From positions 1 to 23,160 of the forward strand of contig UQTN01000021.1 in the NCBI GenBank assembly GCA_900543945.1: a stretch of 23,160 nt of DNA, written 5' to 3'. The position numbers and the translations under genes are program-made. The stretch comes from an uncultured Collinsella sp. (lineage in GTDB: Bacteria > Actinomycetota > Coriobacteriia > Coriobacteriales > Coriobacteriaceae). Within the stretch, counting starts at the first letter, position 1. Each line of letters starts with the position of its first letter. The notes below the pieces were generated by a model. That model saw nothing but the letters and a program-made list of their open reading frames with translations. It was not told where the DNA came from and searched no databases. Positions 1 to 7,489 of the stretch are shown piece by piece.

Positions 1-87
1 GGTCATGCCGCCGAAGTTGAAAGGCAGATTGCCGCTCTGGCGGGCTTGCAGCGTCAATTAGTTACGCGGGTTGGTAAACCCGCGTAA
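1..87 (+). CDS. Possible 3' end of an unidentified plus-strand gene
   Basis: Frame 1 is open from the first base of the window to a TAA at 85-87 and encodes 28 residues. These include AEVERQIAALAGLQRQL, which reads like the end of an amphipathic helix or coiled coil. If real, this gene converges on lysS, with only four bases between the two stop codons. The fragment is too short to assign a family, and an open frame of this length can occur by chance in GC-rich DNA. Confidence 0.3.
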   Translation, partial: GHAAEVERQIAALAGLQRQLVTRVGKPA

Positions 88-88
88 C
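61..88. terminator. Perfect hairpin between convergent gene ends, weak terminator candidate
   Basis: A perfect 10-bp stem (GTTACGCGGG at 61-70 with CCCGCGTAAC at 79-88) closes an 8-base loop directly downstream of the lysS stop codon. No good T-run follows on either strand, so it may stabilise mRNA ends or act as a weak bidirectional terminator. Confidence 0.4.
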
Positions 89-91
89 CCC

Positions 92-2056
92 CTAGTACAT
101 CTTTGCGCCGGCGGGGATGGAGGCGTCGAGCTGGATCAGGTTGAGACGCTCCTCACCATCCTCCTCGTGGATAGCGCTGATGAGCATGCCGCAGCTGGGA
201 ATGCCCATCATCTTGCGCGGCGGCAGATTGGTGATGGCGAGCAAGGTCTTGCCGACCAGGTCCTCGGGCTCATAATAACCGTGAATGCCGGAGAGGATGG
301 TACGGTCGGTGCCGGTGCCGTCGTCGAGCGTAAAGTTCAGCAGCTTCTTGGACTTCTTGACGGCCTCGCATGCCTTGACCTTCACGGCGCGGAAGTCGCT
401 CTTGGAGAAGGTATCAAAGTCGACGAACTCCTCAAACAGCGGCTCGACGGCAATCTTGGAATAATCAACCGTGGGCTTGAGCGGCTTGACGAACGGGCTC
501 GCGGTGTTGCCGGCCTCGGCAGCCTTGGCGGCAGCGGCACCGGACTGGAAACCCTTCTCGGGCTTCATGTGCGGGAACAGTAGCACGTCGCGGATGGAAG
601 CCTGGTTGGTGAGCAGCATGACCACGCGGTCGATACCGATGCCGATGCCGCCCGCGGGAGGCATACCGTACTCGAGGGCGCGCACGTAGTCCTCGTCGTA
701 CTCCATGGCCTCGTCGTCGCCGCCAGCCTTCTCGGCCATCTGGGCGGCAAAGCGCTCGGCCTGGTCGACCGGGTCGTTGAGCTCGGAGAACGCGTTGGCG
801 TACTCGTGACCGGCGATAACCAGCTCAAAGCGGTGCGTCAGGCGCGGGTCGTCCTCAAAGCGCTTGGCAAGCGGGCTGACCTCGATGGGGTAATCGCAAA
901 CGAACGTGGGGTTGACAATGGTGTCCTCGCCCAGCTCATCGTAGATCTCGGCGATAATCTTGCCGGCGGTCCACTCGGGCTTAATCTCCAGGCCCTTCTC
1001 GCGCGCGGCGGCAGCAAGCTCCTCGACCGGCGTGTCGATGGTGACCTGCTTGCCGAGCACGTCGGAAACGATGTCGGTCATGGGACGGCTGGCCCACTCA
1101 CCAGAAAGGTCGATGGTCTGGCCCTGATACTCGATGACCTCGGGGTTGCCGATGGCCTTGTTAGCCGCCTTAATGACACCCTGGGCGAGCGCCTTCATGC
1201 CCTCGAGGTCGGAGAAGGCACGATAGGCCTCCATCGTGGTGAACTCGGGGTTGTGGGTAAGGTCCATGCCCTCGTTACGGAAGATACGGCCGATCTCGAA
1301 CACGCGCTCAAAACCGCCGACGATGCAGCGCTTGAGGTGCAGCTCGGTAGCAATGCGCAGGTAGCACTCCTGATCGAGCGCGTTGAAGTGCGTGATGAAC
1401 GGCTTGGCAGTAGCGCCGCCCTGGATGGTCTGCAGGATGGGGGTCTCGACCTCCATGTAGCCGTCGGACTCCATAAAGCGACGGAAGGTGGAGAGAATCT
1501 GCGAACGCTTACGGAACGTCTCGCGAACGTCGTCGTTGGCGATCAGGTCAACATAGCGCTGGCGATAGCGGGTCTCCTTGTCGGAAAGACCGTGGAACTT
1601 CTCGGGCAGCGGACGAACGGCCTTGGCAAGCAGGGTCGCGCTCTTAGGGGCAACGGAAAGCTGACCGCGCTGGGTGCGCACAACCACGCCGGTCACGCCC
1701 AGGATGTCGCCCAGGTCGAGAGCCTTGAGCGTATTCCAGGCAGCCTCGTCCATGTCGTTGATGCGGCAGAACAGTTGAATCTCGGCAGTCGCATCGCGCA
1801 CGACGATGAACATGATCTTGCCCTGACCGCGCTTGGCGACCACACGGCCGGCGATCTTCACGACATCCTCGGTGTCCTCACCATCGGCAAGATCGGCGTA
1901 CTTAGTCTCGATATCGGCGACGTAGTCCTCAAGCTCAGAGTGCTCAGGATAGGGGTTCTGGCCCGCCTCGAACAGGGCGGCGCGCTTGGCCAGGCGGGTG
2001 GCGCGCTCGTCGTTGAGCGTCGATGCCTGATCTGCGGCGTTCTGGTTCTCTGCCAT
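92..2056 (-). CDS. lysS: Lysyl-tRNA synthetase, class II, with C-terminal Trbp111-type tRNA-binding domain
   Basis: This enzyme charges tRNA-Lys with lysine in the cytoplasm. The 654-residue product has an N-terminal OB-fold anticodon-binding domain at about 60-160. The class II catalytic core follows, with motif 2 as FRNEGMDLTHNPEFTTMEAY and motif 3 as GIGIGIDRVVMLL, ending near residue 505. A linker of about 35 residues then leads to a second OB-fold at about 541-654 (VDFDTFSKSDFRAVKVKACE, then ITNLPPRKMMGIPSCGM). That domain resembles the C-terminal tRNA-binding domain of MetRS and free Trbp111. Ordinary bacterial LysRS has about 500 residues and lacks this extension. The ATG at 2056 is preceded by GAGGAG. 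The gene lies 79 bases downstream of greA, with a hairpin between them. Confidence 0.97.
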   Translation of the reverse strand: MAENQNAADQASTLNDERATRLAKRAALFEAGQNPYPEHSELEDYVADIETKYADLADGEDTEDVVKIAGRVVAKRGQGKIMFIVVRDATAEIQLFCRINDMDEAAWNTLKALDLGDILGVTGVVVRTQRGQLSVAPKSATLLAKAVRPLPEKFHGLSDKETRYRQRYVDLIANDDVRETFRKRSQILSTFRRFMESDGYMEVETPILQTIQGGATAKPFITHFNALDQECYLRIATELHLKRCIVGGFERVFEIGRIFRNEGMDLTHNPEFTTMEAYRAFSDLEGMKALAQGVIKAANKAIGNPEVIEYQGQTIDLSGEWASRPMTDIVSDVLGKQVTIDTPVEELAAAAREKGLEIKPEWTAGKIIAEIYDELGEDTIVNPTFVCDYPIEVSPLAKRFEDDPRLTHRFELVIAGHEYANAFSELNDPVDQAERFAAQMAEKAGGDDEAMEYDEDYVRALEYGMPPAGGIGIGIDRVVMLLTNQASIRDVLLFPHMKPEKGFQSGAAAAKAAEAGNTASPFVKPLKPTVDYSKIAVEPLFEEFVDFDTFSKSDFRAVKVKACEAVKKSKKLLNFTLDDGTGTDRTILSGIHGYYEPEDLVGKTLLAITNLPPRKMMGIPSCGMLISAIHEEDGEERLNLIQLDASIPAGAKMY

Positions 2057-2074
2057 AAGTTAGCTCCTCAAACT

Positions 2075-2107
2075 AAAACGCTCCCCAGGATTCGGTCCCA
2101 GGGAGCG
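2075..2107 (-). terminator. Hairpin with short T-run between greA and lysS
   Basis: On the minus strand a 7-bp stem (CGCTCCC with GGGAGCG, plus positions 2101-2107 and 2079-2085) is followed by TTTTAG. It could end part of the greA transcript or attenuate read-through into lysS. The T-run is short. Confidence 0.45.
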
Positions 2108-2135
2108 AAAACATACCTTTACGCGGGACCGTGGT

Positions 2136-2606
2136 CTAGCGTGCAATCTTGGCGATGGTGTAGACGCGAGTCTTGCCGGAAGGCGTAACGACCTCGACGG
2201 AGTCGCCCTCGCCGTGACCGATGATGGCGTGGCCGACCGGAGACTCGTTGGAAATCTTGTGCTCGAGCGAGTTGGTCTCGGTGGTACCGACAAGCGTGAC
2301 TTCCATGACCTCACCGTTGGGATCAATCAGAGAAACGGTGGAACCGATGGAGACGGTCAGATCGCCCGTGGTGGCAGCAACCTGAGCGTTGGCGAGGATG
2401 GCCTGGATCTCGGCAATACGAGCGGCGTTCTGGGCCTGCTTGTCCTTAGCGGCATCGTACTCGGAGTTCTCCGAAAGGTCGCCGAACGCGCGGGCTTCCT
2501 TGATGTCCTCGACGATCTCCTTGGCGTAATCGCCCTCACGCCAAGCGAGCTCCTCGACGAGCTTCTGGCGGCCCTCAGCGGTCAGTACGATCTGGCTTGC
2601 GTCCAT
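2136..2606 (-). CDS. greA: Transcription elongation factor GreA
   Basis: GreA enters the secondary channel of RNA polymerase and stimulates cleavage of backtracked transcripts. The 156-residue product matches the usual length of about 158. It has an N-terminal antiparallel coiled coil (about 1-75) containing the conserved tip FGDLSENSEYDAAKDKQ, whose acidic residues position the catalytic metal. A C-terminal FKBP-like domain follows, including SNESPVGHAIIGH. An in-frame ATG ten codons upstream exists, but the ATG at 2606 has GGGGAG at the right distance and matches the family N-terminus. A TTGACA hexamer lies upstream at 2642-2647 on the minus strand, though no convincing -10 follows it. The gene precedes lysS, a frequent neighbour. 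Confidence 0.96.
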   Translation of the reverse strand: MDASQIVLTAEGRQKLVEELAWREGDYAKEIVEDIKEARAFGDLSENSEYDAAKDKQAQNAARIAEIQAILANAQVAATTGDLTVSIGSTVSLIDPNGEVMEVTLVGTTETNSLEHKISNESPVGHAIIGHGEGDSVEVVTPSGKTRVYTIAKIAR

Positions 2607-2650
2607 ACGGATATCTCCCCAACTCTGATCAAACAATCAACTGTCAACAA

Positions 2651-2687
2651 AACGAAAAAGACCGGCTAGCCTGCGGGCAAGCCGGTC
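2651..2687 (-). terminator. Rho-independent terminator of tatA
   Basis: On the minus strand an 8-bp stem (GACCGGCT with AGCCGGTC, plus 2680-2687 and 2660-2667) is followed by TTTTTCGTTTT. It sits between the tatA stop and greA, so greA is probably transcribed from its own promoter. Confidence 0.85.
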
Positions 2688-2712
2688 AGGTGCTCACCCC
2701 AAAGGGATGGGA

Positions 2713-2988
2713 CTACTCTGCGTCCGCGTCGCTGTCCTCTGCCTGCTTCTTCTTGGCAGCAGCGAGCTTGGCCTCGAGCTCAGCGATCTCCTTGTCCTCC
2801 TCGGACTGCTCGACCACGACCTCCTCGGCCTGCTTGGTCTCGGCCTTATCGTCGCCCTCCATACCCTCGCGGATATTCTTGACGGTAGAGCCGAGGGACT
2901 TGCCGAGCTTCGGCAAGTTCTTGGGCCCGAAGATAATCAGGACAACGACGAGAATAATGATGAGCTCAGGAGCCCTCAGTCCAAACAT
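2713..2988 (-). CDS. tatA: Sec-independent protein translocase subunit TatA
   Basis: TatA oligomers form the membrane path for folded proteins exported by the twin-arginine system. The 91-residue protein has the standard layout. A single N-terminal transmembrane helix (about 6-21, ELIIILVVVLIIFG) ends in the FG hinge. An amphipathic helix follows (PKNLPKLGKSLGSTVKNIRE), then a charged, glutamate- and lysine-rich tail. The ATG at 2988 is preceded by GGAGGT. The longer open frame running upstream through the tRNA gene is an artefact. No tatC or tatB is nearby, so the rest of the system must lie elsewhere. TatA and TatB are hard to separate by sequence. The short tail and lone gene favour TatA. 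Confidence 0.9.
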   Translation of the reverse strand: MFGLRAPELIIILVVVLIIFGPKNLPKLGKSLGSTVKNIREGMEGDDKAETKQAEEVVVEQSEEDKEIAELEAKLAAAKKKQAEDSDADAE

Positions 2989-3024
2989 GTAGACCTCCAC
3001 AATACAGCGAGACAAGCTCGAATG

Positions 3025-3053
3025 AGTATACCGCGGGTATCGCGGTATCACAA
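3025..3053 (-). promoter_or_regulatory. Candidate promoter of tatA
   Basis: On the minus strand TTGTGA (3048-3053) and TATACT (3025-3030) are separated by exactly 17 bases, between the tRNA-Pro terminator and the tatA start. The -10 matches five of six consensus bases and the -35 four of six. Confidence 0.55.
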
Positions 3054-3061
3054 CAATAGCT

Positions 3062-3089
3062 AAAAAAAGGGACCGCAAGAAGCAGTCCC
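3062..3089 (-). terminator. Rho-independent terminator of tRNA-Pro
   Basis: On the minus strand GGGACTGC, a TTCTT loop and GCGGTCCC form an 8-bp stem with one G-T pair, followed by seven Ts. It lies 11 bases after the tRNA. Confidence 0.88.
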
Positions 3090-3100
3090 TCCTCATGCTC

Positions 3101-3177
3101 TGGTCGGGTTGACTGGATTTGAACCAGCGACCCCTGCGTCCCGAACGCAGTGCTCTACCAAACTGAGCCACAACCCG
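3101..3177 (-). tRNA. tRNA-Pro, anticodon CGG, CCA encoded
   Basis: The 77-nucleotide minus-strand sequence folds as a cloverleaf. The acceptor stem CGGGTTG pairs with CAACCCG. The anticodon arm is CTGCG-TTCGGGA-CGCAG, giving anticodon CGG. The T arm contains GGTTCAAATCC, and the discriminator A is followed by an encoded CCA at 3103-3101. It reads proline codon CCG. It lies between ispE and tatA on the same strand and has its own terminator. Confidence 0.96.
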
Positions 3178-3226
3178 TTAGCTCGACTATAGTAACAAAG
3201 ATTTCCGTCGTGTGCTAGAGAAATTT

Positions 3227-4123
3227 TTACTTCTTTGGCACTTCGATGCGAACCGTGTTGGGAATGAGCTCCGTCGCGCAGGACCACCAGCCGTTTTGCA
3301 GGGCAGCGTCGGCAAGCCTTTCGGCCGTGGCGGCGGTGTCGCAAATGGCAAATGAGCAGGCACCCGATCCGCACACATCTACAGCAACGGTGCCGTCCTG
3401 TTTACGCAGCCAATCGAGAACCATTTGAATCTGCGGCTCCATCTGTGCGGAAATGACACCTAGGTTGTTATGGATGAGCGCATATGCCGTCTCGGCATCA
3501 CCAGCATGCAAGGCAGAAGCTATCGCGCCGGGCTTGTCTGTAGGCACCGGAGCCTCGTCAAAACGTCGATAGGCTTCAATTGTCGAAACGCTTGCCTCGC
3601 GCGGCTTGACCAACACGACGGGCGTTGCGGGCAGCGCGGGATACTCAGTTGCCAGCACGTCTCCCCCACCTACGTAGAACGCAAGGCTCGCGTGCAAAAA
3701 GAACGGGACGTCAGCACCAATGCCCCGCGCAATGTCGTCGAGCGCGGGGTCGGAGCGATCAATTCCCCAGAGCTCCGCCAAGGCGACAATGACCGCGGCC
3801 GCATCCGTCGAGGGACCGCCCAAGCCGGCGCACAATGGAATGCGCTTCTCAATCGTCACGCAGATGTTTGCCTCGCGACCATAATGCTCGGCCATAGCAA
3901 CCGCAGCCCGATACGCCGTATTCTTTTGCATGGGAAAATCTGATGCCGGAACCGTCTGGACGGTCAGCACCTGCGCCGGCGTGACCGTCACGGTATCGGC
4001 AAGACCGACGGCTGCCATCAGGGAGTCGACTCTGTGATAGCCGCGGGCGTCGCGCTCGGTATGAACCCCCAGATAGAGGTTAATCTTTGCCGGCGCGGAA
4101 AGAGTCAGGGACCGATCGGTCAC
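3227..4123 (-). CDS. ispE: 4-diphosphocytidyl-2-C-methyl-D-erythritol kinase
   Basis: IspE phosphorylates the 2-hydroxyl of CDP-methylerythritol in the non-mevalonate (MEP) isoprenoid pathway. The 298-residue product is a GHMP kinase. Its N-terminal motif is APAKINLYL (about 10-18), the ATP-binding loop is PLCAGLGGPSTDAAA (about 96-110), and the C-terminal motif is VCGSGACSFAI. The loop departs from the usual GLGGGSSDAA at two positions. The start is a GTG at 4123, two bases after the TAA of veg, with GAGGAG inside the end of veg, so the two are translationally close. The veg-ispE arrangement also occurs in Gram-positive genomes. Confidence 0.95.
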   Translation of the reverse strand: MTDRSLTLSAPAKINLYLGVHTERDARGYHRVDSLMAAVGLADTVTVTPAQVLTVQTVPASDFPMQKNTAYRAAVAMAEHYGREANICVTIEKRIPLCAGLGGPSTDAAAVIVALAELWGIDRSDPALDDIARGIGADVPFFLHASLAFYVGGGDVLATEYPALPATPVVLVKPREASVSTIEAYRRFDEAPVPTDKPGAIASALHAGDAETAYALIHNNLGVISAQMEPQIQMVLDWLRKQDGTVAVDVCGSGACSFAICDTAATAERLADAALQNGWWSCATELIPNTVRIEVPKK

Positions 4124-4125
4124 CG

Positions 4126-4422
4126 TTAGTGCTCCTCGAGCTGATTGCCGAGCGGGGTAAAGATATGCTCGCCGCTCTCGGGGTCGAACAGCTCGACCTG
4201 ACCGGTGAGGACATCGATATACTGGTAGGACTGACGCGACTTGCGGCCTCGGCGCTCGTCAACCTCGACGATAAAGACGGCGGGGTGGACGCTCTTGATG
4301 GTGCCCATGCGCTCGACGACGCGGGTGCGGCCCATGTTGGCCTTCACCTTAACGCGATCGCCCACCATATTGGTCAGCTTCTCGTGGATGTCGTCGACGT
4401 GATTGACTTCCATCTCTTCCAT
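4126..4422 (-). CDS. veg: Veg family protein (DUF1021)
   Basis: Veg is a small protein of Gram-positive bacteria. In Bacillus subtilis it has been linked to biofilm gene regulation, but its biochemical role is unsettled. The 98-residue product has the family core, an SH3-like barrel of about 80 residues. It includes VGDRVKVKANMGRTRVVERM, a hydrophobic VFIVEV strand and SYQYIDVLTGQVEL, matching the SYSYADILTETVEL segment of the Bacillus protein. The ATG at 4422 is chosen because GGAGG lies eight bases upstream. A longer frame from 4446 lacks such a site. The gene ends two bases before ispE and is preceded by a promoter-like sequence and a small hairpin. Confidence 0.9.
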   Translation of the reverse strand: MEEMEVNHVDDIHEKLTNMVGDRVKVKANMGRTRVVERMGTIKSVHPAVFIVEVDERRGRKSRQSYQYIDVLTGQVELFDPESGEHIFTPLGNQLEEH

Positions 4423-4449
4423 GAACAGGGCCTCCAGAAGATGCAATTC

Positions 4450-4469
4450 AAAAAGGGGATAATACCCCT
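4450..4469 (-). terminator. Small hairpin with T-run in the veg leader
   Basis: On the minus strand AGGGG-TATTAT-CCCCT is followed by TTTT and then GAATT. It lies after the candidate veg promoter and before the veg ribosome binding site. It could therefore be a leader attenuator, or simply the end of read-through from dtd. The stem is only five base pairs. Confidence 0.4.
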
Positions 4470-4489
4470 AAGATAGACAAAACTCTAAT

Positions 4490-4519
4490 ACTATAGCACC
4501 CTGTTGCGACCACGCGCAA
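4490..4519 (-). promoter_or_regulatory. Candidate promoter of veg-ispE
   Basis: On the minus strand TTGCGC (4514-4519) is followed after 18 bases by TATAGT (4490-4495). A TGC immediately before the hexamer forms an extended -10. Confidence 0.5.
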
Positions 4520-4536
4520 GTAGCTAATTTGGCTAC

Positions 4537-4983
4537 TTACAGATTGTCGGTATCGAGGACGATGGTGAATGGGCCGTCGTTGACGAGGTCGACTTTCATA
4601 TCGGCGCCAAAGATGCCGTGCGCCACGTGTTCGACATCTTGACGAACGAGCGTCAGGAAGTACTCGTAGAGCTCGTTGGCAACATCGGGCGCGCCCGCAT
4701 CGGTAAACGACGGACGGCGACCGTGGCGGCAATCGGCGAACAGCGTGAACTGCGACACCACGAGCACCTCGCCGTCGACATCGGCAAGTGCCAGGTTGGT
4801 CTTGCCGTTCTCGTCCTCGTTAATGCGCAAGCCCCGGAGCTTGCCCCACAGCTTATCGGCCTCGGCGCGCGTGTCGCCGTGGCCCACGCCCAGCAGCACC
4901 AGGTAGCCACGTCCAATACGGCCCACGCACTCGCCGTCGACCGTCACGCCGGCGTTGAGCACGCGCTGCACCACCGCGCGCAC
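4537..4983 (-). CDS. dtd: D-aminoacyl-tRNA deacylase
   Basis: Dtd hydrolyses D-amino acids and misloaded glycine from tRNA, keeping them out of translation. At 148 residues it has the normal family length. Both active-site signatures are visible: SQFTLFAD (about 77-84), which supplies the catalytic Ser-Gln-Thr region, and NDGPFT (about 135-140), the family's NxGPxT cross-subunit element. The start is the GTG at 4983, three bases after the rdgB stop, with GAGGAG inside the last codons of rdgB, so the two genes are translationally coupled. Downstream there is only a weak AT-rich hairpin before the veg promoter. Confidence 0.95.
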   Translation of the reverse strand: MRAVVQRVLNAGVTVDGECVGRIGRGYLVLLGVGHGDTRAEADKLWGKLRGLRINEDENGKTNLALADVDGEVLVVSQFTLFADCRHGRRPSFTDAGAPDVANELYEYFLTLVRQDVEHVAHGIFGADMKVDLVNDGPFTIVLDTDNL

Positions 4984-4986
4984 GGC

Positions 4987-5628
4987 CTACTCCTCGCCCG
5001 TCAGTTTGGCGGATAGGTGCTCGAGCGCATGGAATCGATGGCTGATGGCGTTCTTCTCGTCCGCCGTCAGCTCGGCCATGGTCTTGCCCGGCGTGTCGAC
5101 CGGCAGGAACAGCGGGTCGTAGCCAAAGCCGTGATCGCCGCGGCCCTCGTGTGCGATAGTGCCCTCGCAGGCGCCCTCACCATAGGTGACCAAACCGTCC
5201 GTGTCGATGAGCGCAACGACGCTCCTAAAGCGCGCGGTGCGATCCTCGTCGGCCACGCCCTCCAGATTCACGAGAAGCTTGGCGTTGTTGGCGGCATCGT
5301 CTCCGTGCACGCCCGCATAGCGCGCGCTATACACGCCAGGCTCGCCGTCCAGGGCATCAACGACCAGGCCAGAATCGTCGGCAATGGCCATAAGGCCCGT
5401 CTCCTCGACCGCAGCCTGCGCCTTGATGATGGCGTTCTCCAAAAACGTCGTGCCGTTTTCCTCGGGGTCCTCAAAATCGCCCAGCTGGCCGAGCGCCACA
5501 AAGCGAACCTCGGGCATGACCTTGCCTAAAATGGCCTCGATCTCGGTGAGCTTATGGGCGTTGCCCGTTGCCACGACAATGGTCGCCGCCGGGTCGAGGG
5601 TGTCGATGTCGATCTTCTCAAGTGCCAT
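4987..5628 (-). CDS. rdgB: dITP/XTP pyrophosphatase (non-canonical purine NTPase)
   Basis: RdgB hydrolyses dITP, XTP and related deaminated purine triphosphates to monophosphates, so that they are not built into nucleic acids. The 213-residue product shows the family signatures in order: VVATGNAHKLTEI (about 18-30), FLENAIIKAQAAVEETG, ADDSGLVVDALDGEPGVYSA, and GRGDHGFGYDPLF near residue 170. AISHRFHAL follows near the C-terminus. The ATG at 5628 is preceded by AAGGAGA. It follows rph, a common partner in bacterial genomes, but the strong hairpin after rph suggests partly independent transcription. Confidence 0.96.
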   Translation of the reverse strand: MALEKIDIDTLDPAATIVVATGNAHKLTEIEAILGKVMPEVRFVALGQLGDFEDPEENGTTFLENAIIKAQAAVEETGLMAIADDSGLVVDALDGEPGVYSARYAGVHGDDAANNAKLLVNLEGVADEDRTARFRSVVALIDTDGLVTYGEGACEGTIAHEGRGDHGFGYDPLFLPVDTPGKTMAELTADEKNAISHRFHALEHLSAKLTGEE

Positions 5629-5729
5629 GAGTGGTCTCCTTGTCTCTATAGCAATGCCGCGCCGAGGGCGACGAGGGCCTCCGCCTCTCCCCTCTCAATC
5701 AACGGCAGTCTTATACTTCGACGTTTTCC

Positions 5730-5773
5730 CAGATAAAACCTGCCAAAATAAACCTGTCCCTTTTTGGCAGGTT
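5730..5773 (-). terminator. Strong hairpin after rph
   Basis: A perfect 12-bp stem (AACCTGCCAAAA with TTTTGGCAGGTT, plus 5737-5748 and 5762-5773) overlaps the last base pairs of the rph stop codon and runs into TTTATCT on the minus strand. The stem end plus tail give a usable U-rich tract. Between it and rdgB (5629-5729) I see no gene and no clear promoter. Confidence 0.7.
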
Positions 5774-6497
5774 AGGCGATGGCTTGGCGCTGAAGCTCGA
5801 TGAGCTCGGCGATGCCTTTGTCGCCCAAGTCGAGCAGGGCGTTGAGGCGCTTACGGTCAAAGGGCGCCTGCTCGCCAGTGCCCTGGAGCTCGATCATCTC
5901 ACCGGTGTCGGTGGCAACGAGGTTCATGTCGACTTCGGCATGGCTGTCCTCGGAATAATCGAGGTCAAGCAGCGTATTGCCGTCGACAACGCCCATGGAG
6001 ATTGCAGCCACCTGGCCGGTAAGCGGGATGCGCTCGATCTTGCCCGCCTCGACCCACATGGCGAGGGCGTCGTGCAGCGCCACCCAGGCGCCGGTGATGC
6101 TCGCTGTACGCGTGCCGCCATCGGCCTGAATCACATCGCAGTCGACGGTGACGGTGTACTCGCCGAGCGCCTTCATGTTGACGACGGTACGCAGGCTGCG
6201 GCCAATGAGGCGCTCGATCTCCATGGAGCGGCCCTTGCGGTTGGCGTGTTCGCGCTTGCAGCGCTTGCCGGTCGACGTCGGCAGCATGGCGTATTCCGCG
6301 GTCACCCAGCCGGCCTTAGCTCCCTTTCGCCAGCCCGGCACGCCCTCCTCGATAGTGGCGGCGCACAGCACGCGCGTGTCGCCGAACTCGGCCAGGCACG
6401 AACCGTGGGCGTGCTTCATGACGCCACGGGTGAGCTTAACGGGACGCAACTCGTTGGCGGCGCGGCCGTTGGCGCGGTTGACCTGCATGTACTCCAT
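5772..6497 (-). CDS. rph: Ribonuclease PH
   Basis: RNase PH is a phosphate-dependent 3'-to-5' exoribonuclease that trims tRNA 3' ends. The 241-residue product is of normal length and starts with the family pattern RANGRAANELRPV. It continues with GSCLAEFGDTRVLCAA, an RKGRSMEIERLIGRSLR segment that includes phosphate-site arginines, and CDVIQADGGTRTASITGA. The ATG at 6497 is chosen because AAAGGA lies upstream and the family begins here. An ATG 18 codons earlier abuts the murI stop and lacks a ribosome binding site. It follows murI by 54 bases and probably shares its transcript. Confidence 0.96.
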   Translation of the reverse strand: MEYMQVNRANGRAANELRPVKLTRGVMKHAHGSCLAEFGDTRVLCAATIEEGVPGWRKGAKAGWVTAEYAMLPTSTGKRCKREHANRKGRSMEIERLIGRSLRTVVNMKALGEYTVTVDCDVIQADGGTRTASITGAWVALHDALAMWVEAGKIERIPLTGQVAAISMGVVDGNTLLDLDYSEDSHAEVDMNLVATDTGEMIELQGTGEQAPFDRKRLNALLDLGDKGIAELIELQRQAIA

Positions 6498-6551
6498 AGA
6501 AAGATCCTTTCGGCAAAAAATGTGGCGAAGGCTTTGGCGGCGGCCTTGCAT

Positions 6552-7436
6552 CTATTTCAGCTCATCGATATCGATATGCTCAATGCTCTTGAGCGGCTGA
6601 CCAAAGATAAAGCTGCCCGCCACCGCAAACTCGGCAATGTTATCGGCCGTCGTGGCAAAACGATGCTGCGGCTCGGCGGCGTCGCCCGCCAGCTGCTCGC
6701 GGCGCGTGAGGATATCGGTCAGCTCGCGCGTGGTCTCCTCGGCGGAACTCACGACGCGCACCCCAGGCCCCAGCGCATGACGGATAGGTCCCACCAACAG
6801 CGGAAAATGCGTACAGCCGAGCACCACGGTATCGATACCGTGGTCGCGCAGCGGCTCAACCGTGGCACCCACCAGCGCACGCACGGCAGGCGTATCGAAG
6901 ATGTCCTCGTTCTCAAGCCACTGTTCCTGCAGATGTGCACCCGAGGCGAGCTCGTGTTCGACAACCTCGACAAAGCTCGAGGCAGGACAACCGTATACAT
7001 CGACGCCGGCATCCAGATCCTGGATGGCGCGCGTGTAGGCGCCCGATCGAATGGTGAGGTTGGTGGCGAGCACGCCCACCCGGCGCGTGCGAGTGCTGTT
7101 GATTGCCGCGCGTGCGCCCGGTGCGATCACACCGATGACGGGAACGTCGAGCACCTGCTGGGCCAGACGCAAGGCCGCAGCGGTCGCCGTGTTGCAGGCG
7201 ATGACCATAATCTTGACGTCGTGCTTCGACAGCCAACGGCCCGCCTGCAACGCAAACGAGCGCACCTCATCCTCGGTGCGCGTGCCGTAGGGGCAGCGTT
7301 TTGTGTCGCCGAAGTAGTAGACGGACTCGTGCGGCAGCGCCGTCGCGATGGCGCGCGCAACCGTCAGACCACCAAGACCCGAGTCGAATACGCCAATAGG
7401 GCGCGTGTCCCCGGCCAGATTCTTGATATCGGACAT
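6552..7436 (-). CDS. murI: Glutamate racemase
   Basis: MurI converts L-glutamate to D-glutamate for the peptidoglycan stem peptide. The 294-residue product carries the family motifs: GVFDSGLGGLTV (about 15-26), with the catalytic-site Asp and Ser; ACNTATAAAL, with the first catalytic Cys at about 81; and LGCTHFPLL, with the second Cys at about 208. The long upstream open frame overlaps the HAD gene and is ignored. The ATG at 7436 has GGTGAG upstream and fits the family N-terminus. Its neighbours murE and asnB also concern cell-wall precursors. Confidence 0.96.
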   Translation of the reverse strand: MSDIKNLAGDTRPIGVFDSGLGGLTVARAIATALPHESVYYFGDTKRCPYGTRTEDEVRSFALQAGRWLSKHDVKIMVIACNTATAAALRLAQQVLDVPVIGVIAPGARAAINSTRTRRVGVLATNLTIRSGAYTRAIQDLDAGVDVYGCPASSFVEVVEHELASGAHLQEQWLENEDIFDTPAVRALVGATVEPLRDHGIDTVVLGCTHFPLLVGPIRHALGPGVRVVSSAEETTRELTDILTRREQLAGDAAEPQHRFATTADNIAEFAVAGSFIFGQPLKSIEHIDIDELK

Positions 7437-7489
7437 TACCTCACCAGATTCTCTCTCGAAAAGACATATCCAAGTGCGGCGACGCCGCG

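Noticed and set aside
2713..3171. Longer TatA starting inside the tRNA-Pro gene
   Set aside because: The extra 61 residues come from tRNA, terminator and promoter sequence. The ATG at 2988 has a good ribosome binding site and fits the family.
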